From Eutreptiella sp. 'Long Island Sound 2002' (taxonomy: Eukaryota > Euglenozoa > Euglenophyceae > Eutreptiales > Eutreptiaceae), in contig OZ038379.1 of NCBI GenBank assembly GCA_964036045.1, positions 120,343,206 through 120,407,205 of the forward strand: 64,000 bases of DNA. The letters are read 5' to 3'. Positions 13,240 to 22,861 of this stretch are shown piece by piece. The translations under genes and the position numbers were made by a program. Each line of letters starts with the position of its first letter. The first letter of the stretch is position 1. Under the pieces are notes generated by a model, which did no database searches, had not been told where the DNA came from, and worked only from the letters and a program-made list of their open reading frames with translations.

Positions 13240-15325
13240 ATGCACCAGGAGGTAGTGGGAAGGGCTCGCCTGCCACCACGCATGCCTACCAGAGTAACAG
13301 TGATGGCAGACTCCGATGGGTCCCTCGGGCGGGACGACCGCCACCACCGCCGGTCCCGCTCCCGCTCCCCCGTCTCCTCCCCAGAGTGGACGGGGGAGAC
13401 CCTCGCGGAGCGCGAGGAGCGGAGGCTGGCGGAGGCAGCGGTGGTCGGGCCGCCGCCGCCGGCCCGGGAACCCGGGCCAGCCGAGATGGCCGCCCCCGCC
13501 GCCCAAGCGGCCAGCCCCGCCGCCCCGCCCCGCCCAGACGCGCAGGAGGCGGAGACCGCGGCGAGCCACGCCGCGGCCCCGGCCACGGCCCCCGGCACAC
13601 CGCCGGCAAGGGGGGCAGCCCCGGCGCAGGAGCCGGACGCGTCGCCGAGGGCTGCCGCAGCCGCGCAGGAGAGCAAGCAGGGCGCGCGAGGGGTTGCGAC
13701 AGACCCCGCACGGGCCGTGGGCGACTCGCCGGCGGCCGCCGCGGCAGCATAGGAGAACGAGGAGGGCGTGCGAGGGTTTGCGACCGCGGCCAGGGGCGCC
13801 TCGTCGGCGGCCGCCACGGCAGCGAAGGAGCGTGATGAGGGCGCGCGAGGGGCTGCGGCCCCCGGCACGCCGCGCAAGCGGGGGAAGAACCCCGCACGGG
13901 CCGCGGACGCCTCGCCGGCGGCCGCCGCAGCAGCAGCAGTGGGCAGGGAGAGCGCGAAGTACCGCGCCCACGCCAACCCCACCCACAACCACACCAGCCC
14001 CCCCAACCCGTTCCCCCCCAAGCCCTTCCCCCCGGGGCGGGAGCGGCACGACCGCCCCCCGAAGCGCGAGCGCTCACCGCCGGGCGTCACGCTGCCGCAA
14101 CTGCAAAGGCAGCGGGACGCCCGGCGAGTGGTCCAGGAAGGGCGCAGCGGCGGGGGGGAGGGGAGCAGCGGACGGCGCGACAGGCAGGGGGCAGGGGAGG
14201 GGTCAGGGCACGGGAAGGGCGCGCAGGGGCGCGGGCAGGGAGCCCAGGTGCAGGGGGCGGGGCGAGGGGAGGTGGGAGAGCGAGCGGGCCGGGGCGTGGT
14301 GGACGAGAGGCGGGACCCGCGACACGGGCAGGGGGTCGGGGAGGGGCCACGGCAGGGGAAAGGTGCTCAGGGGCGCGGGAAGAGTACCCAGGTGCAGGGG
14401 GCAGGACAAGGGGGGATGGGAGAGCGAGCGGGCCAGGGCGTGGGGGACGAGAGGCGGGACCCGCGACACGGGCGTGGGACTGGAAAGGGGCCCAAGGGCA
14501 AGGGCAAGGGCAAGGGCAAGGGCCCCAAGGGACAGGAGGGAAGGGGCATGGGAGCCCAGGGAGGAGGGCGGGGCAAAGGGAGGGGGGCAGAGGGCGGAGC
14601 GCCCCCGCAGCCGGACGTGCAGCCGGTGAGTTGCATCCCCCCCGGGGTCCACCAGATGCCGGCGCACCACACCCACCACCACCACCACCACCACTACCAC
14701 CACCTCTACAACATCGACCCTGACGCCGGCGAGCTCGTCCCCCCCCAACCCCCACGACACCAGCACCAGCAAGCCCCCCCCGCGCCGAGGGCGGAGCCGG
14801 CGCGGATGGCCTCGGCGGAGGGGGGACGGGGCGCGGCGTCGGCGCCGCAGGCGCAGGAGCAGCAAGGGGGGCCGGCACGGGGGGCGGAGGAGAGCCGGCC
14901 ATGGGACCGGGACTGGGGCGCAGTCCCAGACCCGCTGGGGGGGGAGACCCTCCTCCTGGTGGGGGAAGTGTACGGGTGGTTGTGCTGGGCCAACCAGGGG
15001 ACCTCCAGGAGGTCGCGGAACCGGCCCTTCGATGCCGTGCTCCTCCGGAGGGACCGAGGAAACCGAGAGGCACCCCAAGGGGGGGTGGGCGGCCCCGGAG
15101 GACCACGAGAGGGTCCTCAGGTCAGTGATCCGGGCGGCGTGGCCCGACAGGGAGCCGACGTGGCCGGCCTTCCTGGAAGGGGGAGCGGTGCTCAGCATCA
15201 CGGATGCGGACGCCAACAACTGGCTCCCCCGGGCTTTGCGTAGCGCCCTCGCCCACTGGCGCTACCGCCGGCACAACCCGCCACCGCCGCAGCCCCAGCC
15301 CCCACACAAGCGGCGGCGCAAGTGA
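13240..15325 (+). CDS. RS/RG/His-rich low-complexity protein (ORF4), one stop and one frameshift
   Basis: The frame opens at the ATG at 13240; the ATG at 13303 (MADSDGS) is an equally good start. It encodes an Arg-Ser block (RRSRSRSP), a long Ala/Pro-rich part with three repeats, a Gly-Arg/Gly-Lys-rich part with two 144-bp repeats, a HHTHHHHHHH stretch near 14670-14700, and a globular-looking C-terminus ending in KRRRK. A TAG at 13750-13752 interrupts the frame. A shift at a G7 run near 15080 moves the C-terminus to another frame, ending UGA 15323-15325. RS and RGG tracts are typical of RNA-binding, condensate-forming proteins, so a nucleocapsid-like role is an inference. Repetitive GC-rich DNA can mimic such ORFs. 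Confidence 0.4.
13671..13905 (+). repeat. Short tandem repeat, ~75-82 bp x3, inside ORF4
   Basis: Three related units begin at 13671, 13753 and 13828, each starting GAG-A/C and containing G-R-GCGCGAGG. In the ORF4 frame they encode repeated blocks of the type EGARG...PARA...SPAAAA. The spacing is not constant, so the repeat is imperfect. Confidence 0.6.
14213..14490 (+). repeat. 144-bp in-frame tandem repeat inside ORF4
   Basis: Two adjacent units encode KGAQGRG...ERRDPRHG blocks about 48 residues apart, followed by a partial third unit that runs into a (GGCAAG)n tract. The length is a multiple of three, which keeps the ORF4 frame open. Confidence 0.65.
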
Positions 15326-15404
15326 AGGCCCAGACGGCGGGTACGGGAGGGTTGGGGGGGAGGGATGGGCCCCCTGACCCACACCCCCCCACGGTATGGC
15401 ACGA

Positions 15405-17275
15405 CATGCGAGGGCGCGCCACCTCCCGCGGGAGGGAGTGCGGAGACAGCGAGCGCGGGGAGGAACCTGCTGCCCCACAACCCGCTAACCACTGACCGCT
15501 AACCCCCACGCCCTCCGCCCCCCCAGGGCCGGGGGGGCGCCCCCCCCTCAGGGGGAACGGCGGCGCGATACGGGCAACGGCGGCTGGGCCTGCTCTCGCG
15601 AACCCACACCGGCGTGCCGGAGCAACGCGCACAACGGAGCAGGAAGGAGGCTGCGCCCCACATGACCCTCCCGTAACCACAGCCCACTCCGAGGTGACAG
15701 AGGGAGGGTTTCAAGTCACATGGGGCCCCCAGGGGGGCGGTCCACGGGCCGCCCCTCACCCCCCCCGACCCGGGGCGGCACTTCAGCCCCGACCGCACGC
15801 GCGCGCCGGAAGGGAGCGCGCCGGCGACACGGAGAGAGCCAGGAAGGAGTACCACAGGCCGCCGCCTGGAACGAGAGCAGGGAGGCCGCGGCGCGACACC
15901 CCCCCCCCCCGCCCCCCCACCGGCCCGCCAGCCACGGGGGCCCCGGCCCCCACCCCCCGAGGCAGAAGGGATGGACCCCCCCCGCCCGAGAGGGGAGCCG
16001 GGGTGTGACCCGCCCCCACGCCCCAGCCGCCGGCTCAAATGGGGGCCGCGCAGAACGAGTGGCCCCACGCCTGCGCACCGGGACGCCGCGCAGATTGTGC
16101 CCAGAGAAGCCGGGTGGGCGCGAACCGGAATGGTATGGGTGGCCACGCCCCCCATGGACAGCACGACACCAGTGACGCCCGCTTTGTTGCCTACCCAGGG
16201 AAAGCGGCGCGCCACCTCCCGCGGGGGGGAGTGCGGAGACAACAAGCGCGGGGGGAAACCTGCTGCCCCGCAACCCGCTAACCACTGACCGCTGACCCTC
16301 ACGGCCACCCCCGGCCGGCCAGCGCCGCGCGACAACGGCCGGGGGATGAGGGGCCCCAGAGAGAGACTGCGAGAGAATCCGGCTCTCGGTAGAGGGGGGC
16401 GGGGGAAGGGCGCGACCCCCCTGGCCGATGGCTGGCCCCCGGGGCCGGGACCGCCAAGCCGCGCCCCCCCCCCTTTTTGGCCGACAGGAGGCATCGCCAG
16501 GGGACCGAAGGCCCCCCCCACTCGCCCCCCCCCCCCCTTCCACGCAGACCCGAGAGCGGGCGGGGGGGCGGCCCCCCCCCCCCCGCACCCACCCCAGCTG
16601 GGGAGCCACAGGCGCAGCCCTCCGCCCCCCCAGGGCCGGGGGGGCGCCCCCACCCACAGGAGGGACGGCGACACGGTAAAGGCAACGGCGGCTGGACCTG
16701 CTCCCGCGAACCCACACCGGCGTGCCGGAGCAACGCGCACAACGGAACACGAAGGAGGCCGCGCCCCGCATGACCCTCCGGTAACCACAGCCCACTCTGA
16801 GGGGACAGAGGGCGGGTTTGCAGGTCAGCTGGGACCCCCAGGGGAGCGGTCCACGGGCCGCCCCTCACCCCCCCCCACCCCGGGGCGGCACGCCAGCCCC
16901 GACCGCACGCGCGCGCCGGAACGGAGTGCACCAGCGACGCGAAGAGGGCCAGAAAGGGGTACCGCAGGCCGCCGCCCGGAACGAGAGCGGGGAGGCCGCG
17001 GCGCGACATCCCCCCCGAGGCAAGGGGGATGGCCCCCCCCCGGCCGAGAGGGTAGCCGGAGTGTGACCCGCCCCCCCGCTCCAGCCGCCGGCCCACATGG
17101 GGGCCGCGAAGAACAAGCGGGCCCACGCCTGCGCACCGGGACGCCGCACAGATCGTACCCAGAGAAGCTGGGTGAACACGAACCGGAGTGGTATGGGGGG
17201 CCACGCCCCCCATGGACAGCACAACGCCAGTGACGCCCGCTTTGTTGCCTGCCCAGGGAAGGCAGAGGGACGGAA
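15405..17275 (+). repeat. Two-copy 0.8-1.1 kb direct repeat in the GC-rich 3' part
   Basis: Segments recur in order: CGCGCCACCTCCCGCGGG at 15411 and 16208, the CCGGCGTGCCGGAGCAACGC block at 15610 and 16718, CACAGCCCACTC at 15679 and 16787, and GACGCCCGCTTTGTTGCC at 16172 and 17233. The offset is about 800 bp at the left and 1,107 bp further right, so the second copy holds about 0.3 kb absent from the first (roughly 16290-16600). No convincing ORF is seen; the tract is C-run-rich and stop-poor. Confidence 0.75.
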
Positions 17276-17520
17276 AGAGGCAGAACGACCCCCCGCCCTA
17301 CAGTCAGTCGACGACCCGGCGGTGCTACTGTCCGCCTCTTACCCCTGTGCACGTCAGTCGGCGATCCAACGCACCCCACCCAGCCCCCTCCCCCACGTCC
17401 GGACCCCGTGCACGTGGACTGGGGCCTCCCGGCACGCGCAACACGCTTCACAGCGCACAGCCCCACCCTCAGGACTGGATTCATAGCCGACGACACCCCT
17501 GAGTGGCGTAAGAGACACCC

Positions 17521-17585
17521 GCGGCCCAGTAGTGAGAGCGTCGGTCTTCAATCGTCCAGTGCGGGGGTTCGATCCCGGGCGTTGG
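17521..17585 (+). other. tRNA-like sequence with A-box-like and B-box motifs
   Basis: CGGCCCAGTAGTGAGAGC resembles a D-arm/A box, and GGTTCGATCCC (17566-17576) is a good B box. The anticodon and acceptor stems do not pair well, so it is a degenerate tRNA relic or SINE head rather than a working tRNA gene. Confidence 0.5.
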
Positions 17586-17834
17586 TGCTCCTGGGATCCC
17601 TGCACGTAGAGCTCTCTAGTTGGCGACGTGGGAACCACCCCCCCCTCCAGCAACTCGCGCCACCACCGATACCGGTGGATCGGGTGGAGGTCTCGTCCGT
17701 TTTACCCCCCACCCAAGAAAAAAAAAACACATGGGAGCCACCCACCCCTGCAGCAGTGCGCACCGTCACCTGTACTCAAACAGGTCGATGGGAGGCCTCG
17801 TCCGGTATTCGAAGGGATCGGTGGGAGACCACCG

Positions 17835-17910
17835 ATCCCGGGGTTCGAACCAGCTCCTTCACGGCGTGCGCCTGGTGCGCTACCTCCGGGGTGGCTGCCT
17901 TCTGAGATAC
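17835..17910 (-). other. tRNA-like sequence, minus strand
   Basis: On the minus strand GGTAGCGCACC-like A-box sequence precedes GGTTCGAACC (17842-17851). That B-box core is palindromic, so orientation rests only on the A box. It lies 0.3 kb from another tRNA-like segment. Stems are incomplete. Confidence 0.35.
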
Positions 17911-18199
17911 ACTGGCACCCGGGTCGCAGAACACACGCGCCCGCAACCCCCTCCCCCTGTGCTAAGAGTAAGCCCGCGGTAGGGGTGCTCTGCTGGGCCA
18001 TGAACTGGAGCATTGGTGCAGCACTCCAGCCACGGTCACCCCAACCCCCCCACGCATCCCGCAGGGCGAAGCTCCGTGCGCATCGGGCTCGTCATGGGAA
18101 TCCGGCGGGCCGGCGCCTGGACACCAAGTCGACACCCCTCTCCCCCCCCGCAAGAACAGAGCGGGGCCCCCACAACCGCACGCCCGCAACGCAGACCCC

Positions 18200-18325
18200 G
18201 ACAGCCCACCTAGTGGACGGGCAGTCGGGGGAAGAGGAGCGCAAGACCCAGAACGCCCCACGCAACGGTCGAAGGCACCTCCCCGGGGACGCCCGGCCGC
18301 CGCCTCCACAACCCCAAGCCAAGTA
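18200..18325 (+). repeat. Single diverged relic of the 212-bp LINE monomer
   Basis: The stretch CAACGGTCGAAGGCACCTCC followed by CCGGGGACGCC (about 18262-18294), plus its left context, aligns with the monomer text CAACGGTGGAAGGCACC...GGGGACGCCC. It is the only copy seen outside the 5' array and sits near the element's 3' end. Confidence 0.6.
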
Positions 18326-19140
18326 GGGGGGAACCGGGACCGGACCGCCCCCCCCCAAGCACGCCAGACGGAGCACGGGACCGGGGCAGGACACGCGGAG
18401 GGGCACGGACCACATGGAACGGCCCTACAAGCGCCCAGTGCCGGGACCACGCGAAATGCGCGCGCCACACCACCCAGCGGGGAGCGGACACCGCGAGAGC
18501 GCGAGCGCACACACACGAAAAGGACACGCTGGGACCACCAGAAGGGCAACCGGACCGACCGCGCGGAACGCACAGACCGCATGGAATGGCGTACCAGCTA
18601 GCGAGAATAAGGGACACCCGGACGGGACGGCCCGCCACACGCAGCGCGGAACACGCGGGGCGGGAAGGGGGAAGAAGGGGGGACACAACACCAGGGACCG
18701 GCCCGAACCCCCCCGAACCGGCCGCGAGCGCCGCGCACACACAGACGGGACACTGCACCCGCCAAGGCAGTAGTGGCGCACAGCGCCACGCCCCAACCCC
18801 TAGGCTAGGCAGCCTCCGCGCCAGCCCAAGGGGGTCCCACTGGCGACAAGCCAGTAGCACGGGCCCGGCGGCGCCGGTGCCCCGGGCGACCACGCATTAG
18901 GGGGGCGACGCAGTGGGTAAGCGCCCGCGGCCACGGCTGCGAATTGATGCACTGACCGGGGAGTGGCGAAATGGGGACGCCGGGGAAGGACGGGGCTCCG
19001 AGCTCTGTGAACCCGGGGGACTCCGCCACCAGGCAGGAGGTGCGTCTTGGAGGGCCCCCCACTAGGGCCCGGTGGGGAGGATATCACCTGGCCCGACCAG
19101 GTGGCCCCCCGGGGCCGAAAGGCGTCTAGTACCCGCAAAA

Positions 19141-19161
19141 TCAAACCTCAAACCTCAAACC
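19141..19161 (+). repeat. (TCAAACC)3 LINE 3' tail
   Basis: Three exact heptamers end at 19161, and old LTR sequence resumes at once at 19163 (TAAGTATTTT, matching the LTR copy near 48262). Short tandem 3' tails instead of poly(A) are known in several LINE clades. Confidence 0.75.
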
Positions 19162-19162
19162 T

Positions 19163-19780
19163 TAAGTATTTTCATCTCTCTTTTGAAGCCTAAAGTACAC
19201 TTTCTCAAAGTAACTAGGGTTGTAACCCTAGGCCCCCATGAAGTTCACCCCTACCACTCAACTGAGCGGAGGTATCTTCCTTCATGGAGGATATACCGAA
19301 AAAAAATAGGCATTTCATGCTTTAGGCCTTGGAGGTTAAGCCTAGTGGTCTCCCACCCCAAGACCCCTATACTCAATTGTTTCTACCACTTATTGTGGTT
19401 CTACGTTTTAACTGTTTCTGAATTCAGTTGCTTGGCCAAGTCATTTTCTGTGTTGGCCTGACATCTATGCCCCACATTCCTAACCAGCACCATTTCACCC
19501 AAACGAGTGCACATGAAGTGCTTGATGCTATCTTGGAGGCTAGAGTCAGTCCAGTTTTCACATAAAATCTTTTGTATTATCCAATTGTGATTGAATCTTT
19601 GTGTTTATACCTGCTTTGTCTATCTGCAGCCCTTGTGTGTTACACTGGATTTCAAAACTATTCATTGATTCGATCCACATCCTGTTCTTGCTCTACTTGC
19701 TGCTTTGGTTTGGATTTTCAACTTCAAAAACTGCAGGATTTCATCAAAATATCACGGGCACTAATCCAGGACATCTTTCT
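19163..19780 (+). repeat. Old chromovirus LTR 1, 5'-truncated by the LINE
   Basis: About 620 bp match the 3' part of the LTR at 48260-48881 along its length, ending in the same CATCTTTCT. The LTR's 5' portion is missing because the LINE 3' end abuts it. A leader of about 150 bp follows and then gag copy A. Confidence 0.85.
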
Positions 19781-19933
19781 CTTGATGCCCTCGGGTCGCC
19801 GCCCAAAACTGAGATGGGCACCTTCCTTTATTCATGGCCATCCACAGACATGGCGGACACAGTATCACTACCGAGACGACCAAGAGTACACGAGCACCCG
19901 AGAGCATGACATCCAGACCTGCCGATAGCTTTC

Positions 19934-21524
19934 ATGGCTCCTGAAAAGAATCTGGATCCTCTTCGCCCAGAGCCCACCTATGGGGCTCTGGATCGCACGG
20001 CCGAACGTTTGACCAAACTTCTATCCGGATCGGAAGACCCAGATGTGACAGCTCTGTCAGAGGCTGTCAAGGCTAAACTGGGTATCACTGAACCCTTACC
20101 CAAGCCAGCGTTACTCTCACCTTCACCCGGATTAAGCACCTTGGCTGATGATCTCAAAAGATCAAGGGTGTCCAGGTTGCTACCCAAGGTCACTTGCCCC
20201 ACCCCTTTTCATCCTCGCGCCAGGACAGTCCCAATTGCTGAACTACAGGACGTGCCGGTGACGGAGACTGAGAAAAGAGGGCTGTCAGCCCTGGCACCTC
20301 TTGCCGGCGTATCTCCTCCCCCTTCTGGCCTAACCCCAGGCGGTGGGAAGAACGGCACACCGATTGCCCAGGCGAACATCCAGCTGGAGTTGCCGGAGTT
20401 CGACCCGAAAAACCTGCTTGAATGGGCAGAAGAATTTGCGGAGTTTCTCTTACTCACTCGCCAATCCCATGTGGATATGGCCACCAAATGCTCACTGCTG
20501 ATACGCTCATGCAAAAAGAAACTTTTGCAAAATCAGGTGAAACAGATTGTGAAACCCTGGTCAACCTGGGCAGAGGTACTCCAAAGACTGGAGAAAACAT
20601 TCCCAGACTATGAGACTGACCTCAGTGTGCGCACAGAGATAGAGGAGCTACCTATGCTACCTGAGGTTCCTTCCGCTGCGCGAGTCTCTGAATACGTGTG
20701 CGACCTTCACGGATGAACGTGGGCTCCTATGGAGCCACTGAGCCCCACCTGTGGCTCATGAGTAAGATCCCTTCACTTACGTGGGATGATTGCCGCACTA
20801 CCTCTGAGAGGAAAAGCCGGACCTCACTCGTACGACGAACTGGTGGACCTGCTGATTGAGCTGGCTCTTGAGAGGGAGAATGACTCCAACATGGAGAAAT
20901 TCCTCAGGAAGCACCTGGGTCGAAATGGTACGCCTACCCCCAAACGTGGCAAAGGGAAAAGGCCTAAAAAGGCCGCTGACGCCAACCACGGAGGTGGTAA
21001 AGGAAGGGGTAACCTATGTGCCATGAATGAGGTTAAGCCTGATGCAGGTACACCCCCTCTGTTCTACTGTAAACCTGTCAATGACGTGGGGGGACCTTAT
21101 CATGCCCCTAACTGCGACCACCGCAGTAGCCGTATGCTGCAGATGAAACGACAGCAGCATTCCAATGATGGGAAAACTGTGACCCATCAGGATCATTTCA
21201 GGTGTACCATCACCTGTGGCTATTGTGGCAAACGTTGTCACTACGAGGACGAATGTCACATAAAGAAACGCGAGAGTGATAAACTCAAGCCGCAGGAGGC
21301 TGATGCCAGAAGAACCAAACACCAACCAGAAACCCCCAGAATGGGGATAAAGGTGGTAAAGGAGGTGGCAAGGGGGGTGGCCTGCTGAAGGGGACCCCAA
21401 AAAGCGCCCACAGGGGGATACCGTCTCCCTTGAGGGGAATAACTCCAAGAACAGGCGACTGGCCTGGATGGCCAAGTCCCTCATGGCTGCAGGGGTGGAT
21501 GTCAAGTTCCCGTCTGAGGAGTAG
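19934..21524 (+). pseudogene. gag: Decayed gag of old chromovirus copy A
   Basis: The ATG at 19934 opens 260 codons that align with the capsid part of the young Gag downstream (LPEF, CSLLIRSCKKK, YETDLS-R-EI). The frame is lost near 20700 and resumes at about 20786. A CCHC knuckle (C-X2-C-X4-H-X4-C in the block from CGYCGKR to DEC) lies at about 21218-21255, followed by a basic tail, ending at TAG 21522-21524. The protease frame continues in the same phase after the TAG, mirroring the young copy. It is a relative of the young element, not a recent duplicate. Confidence 0.85.
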
Positions 21525-21946
21525 GGGAGCGACTCCCAAGAGGAGGACTTGGTTTTCTGGATCCTGGTGAAAATTGCGGATCAAGTTTTTTGAGCGGTGC
21601 TTGACACCGGTGCAACACTTTCCATAGTGGCCCGGCGCCGGCTAAAAAACTTCAAGAAAACTAAGACCGTTGCCATTAGAGTAGGGGATGGGCGTACCAT
21701 CCATTCCTTGGGGGGGTCGATGTGACTATATGCCTAGGCGACGAAACTGTGACCCAACACTGCAGAGTTTTGGACACCGACGCCTTTGACATCGTCATTG
21801 GTACCGACTTCCTACGAGGAAACCCCCAGGTAAAAGTGCTGTCTCTCCAGCGCCCCTCTTCTTTGCACTGCAACTTTGGCACTGGGCTCTTCTCCGTACC
21901 TTTGGAGCTGTTAGGACGAAAAGAGTCTGGGCTGCGCTACGCATCC
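21525..21946 (+). pseudogene. pol: Old chromovirus copy A pol, protease part
   Basis: After the TAG the same phase reads EEDLVFWIL, aligning with the young Pol start, then a premature UGA just before the aspartic protease core LDTGATLSIVA. Further frames carry DTDAFD-V-GTDF, as in the young copy. The gene is cut at 21946 by the young element and resumes at 33346. Confidence 0.85.
21942..21946 (+). repeat. Target-site duplication CATCC, left copy
   Basis: CATCC directly precedes the 5' LTR. The same five bases directly follow the 3' LTR at 33346-33350. Five-base duplications are usual for Ty3/Gypsy integrases. Confidence 0.85.
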
Positions 21947-22763
21947 AGTAAGAAAAAGTGCTTTTCCATTGCTTTAGGACATACTCTAGTTGTATTAGAG
22001 ATGCACTGAGCAACCATGCATTTTTATCTTAGTATTGGTCCAGCCAAAAGTGGTGAGAACACATTTTGACCTATGGAACCAAACACCCAATCAGGATATG
22101 GAGTGGACCCCTTAATCCCCTTTCAATCAGAAGTAAAACATCTTTTCCTGAGTTGACTGAGCACTGACATACCTAAGGTAGAACCTATGAATTTATCTAT
22201 GTTTTTCCATGAATACTTATCTGCCCTAGTGGTATGCACCATAGGGGGTTAGGCACCTCTTTTTGAGAGGTCCTGGGTTCAATTCCCGGTCAGCCTAACT
22301 AAGTAGGAAGATCCCAACTGAGTAGGAAGATCCCATGTGACATGGCAGTGACCTCATCGCCACATACCATGCCACCTCAGCACATATGGGAGCCAAAACA
22401 AAGAGTGCACATCTCCTAAGATGGCACTATGGAGAGAGAGTGATCCTGAGGCAGTTTTCTAACTCTTTTCCCAAAACATTTCAGCTATCTCTGTGAATAT
22501 GCATTCATTTGTATCCTGAGTTGCAGTTTCTGTGAATACCTAATCATCTTTCACTGTTTACACTGCAGCCCTTCATGCTTTGATCCTGAATCCTCTTCTC
22601 TTTGCATACTATTGGCTTGGGCTATCCTGGAGTGACTTGGAGTGGCTGTATTTCATCAAAACAAAAGCTTTTCATCTCCAAAAACAAGCAGCAGGAATCC
22701 CTACACCAACAGCAAGCAGCAGGAGAGGCAAAACACAGTGCTGAAAACACTATAAACTTTTCT
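21947..22763 (+). repeat. 5' LTR of young chromovirus
   Basis: 817 bp, starting AGTAAGAAAAAG and ending ACTTTTCT; the ends form a weak inverted repeat but not the usual TG...CA. It contains a tRNA-Lys-like segment at 22221-22300 and a TATAAA-like motif near the 3' end (22751). No coding capacity. Confidence 0.95.
22221..22300 (+). other. tRNA-like sequence in 5' LTR (UUU-type anticodon loop)
   Basis: A-box-like TGCCCTAGTGG starts at 22222. A perfect 5-bp anticodon stem ACCTC/GAGGT encloses the loop TTTTTGA (UUU in anticodon position), and a perfect T arm CTGGG/CCCGG encloses TTCAATT, including B box GGTTCAATTCC (22276-22286). The acceptor stem does not pair, so it is tRNA-derived rather than a functional gene. 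Confidence 0.65.
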
Positions 22764-22776
22764 GGTAGCAAGAGGC
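22763..22776 (+). promoter_or_regulatory. Primer-binding site candidate
   Basis: TGGTAGCAAGAGGC begins at the last LTR base. It starts TGG as expected for pairing with a tRNA CCA end and loosely resembles an initiator-Met PBS. The priming tRNA is not identified. Confidence 0.5.
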
Positions 22777-22861
22777 AGCCTGTCTCTGTGCACCGGCAGC
22801 GACCCCGCGCCGTACAACCAGTGCTCCGAGCAGGCAAACATAAGCAGAAGGGTGAATTAAG

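Larger units (their letters stand above)
1..19161 (+). mobile_element. Very long GC-rich APE-type LINE (non-LTR retrotransposon), 5' end outside window
   Basis: A continuous very GC-rich block contains, in order, a 212-bp monomer array, a zinc-finger ORF1, an endonuclease-RT-RNase H ORF2, two further ORFs, a repeat-bearing tail and a terminal (TCAAACC)3 tract. At 19161-19163 composition changes abruptly to the interior of an older chromovirus LTR, as expected for a LINE 3' end at its insertion point. APE endonuclease plus RT plus RNase H is known from the I, Tad and some plant and algal LINE groups; the clade cannot be fixed by eye. LINEs are usually 4-8 kb, so a unit over 19 kb is odd. Everything after 11968 could instead be separate GC-rich DNA. 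The 5' target duplication lies outside the window, so unit boundaries are inferred. Confidence 0.7.

Noticed and set aside
12520-14090. Long minus-strand ORFs (400-509 codons) opposite ORF3 and ORF4
   Set aside because: Gly/Arg/Pro-rich antisense shadows of GC-rich DNA with no recognisable domain; the plus-strand frames fit the LINE orientation.
14640-14715. His-rich stretch as an engineered tag or vector
   Set aside because: It is embedded in a natural low-complexity ORF with mixed CAC/TAC codons and no cloning sites or vector sequence nearby.
17521-17585. Selenocysteine or UGA-suppressor tRNA (TCA readable in the loop), which would fit the UGA-linked ORFs
   Set aside because: With that loop register the anticodon stem does not pair, and the T and acceptor stems are also poor. 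It is a degenerate tRNA-like sequence.
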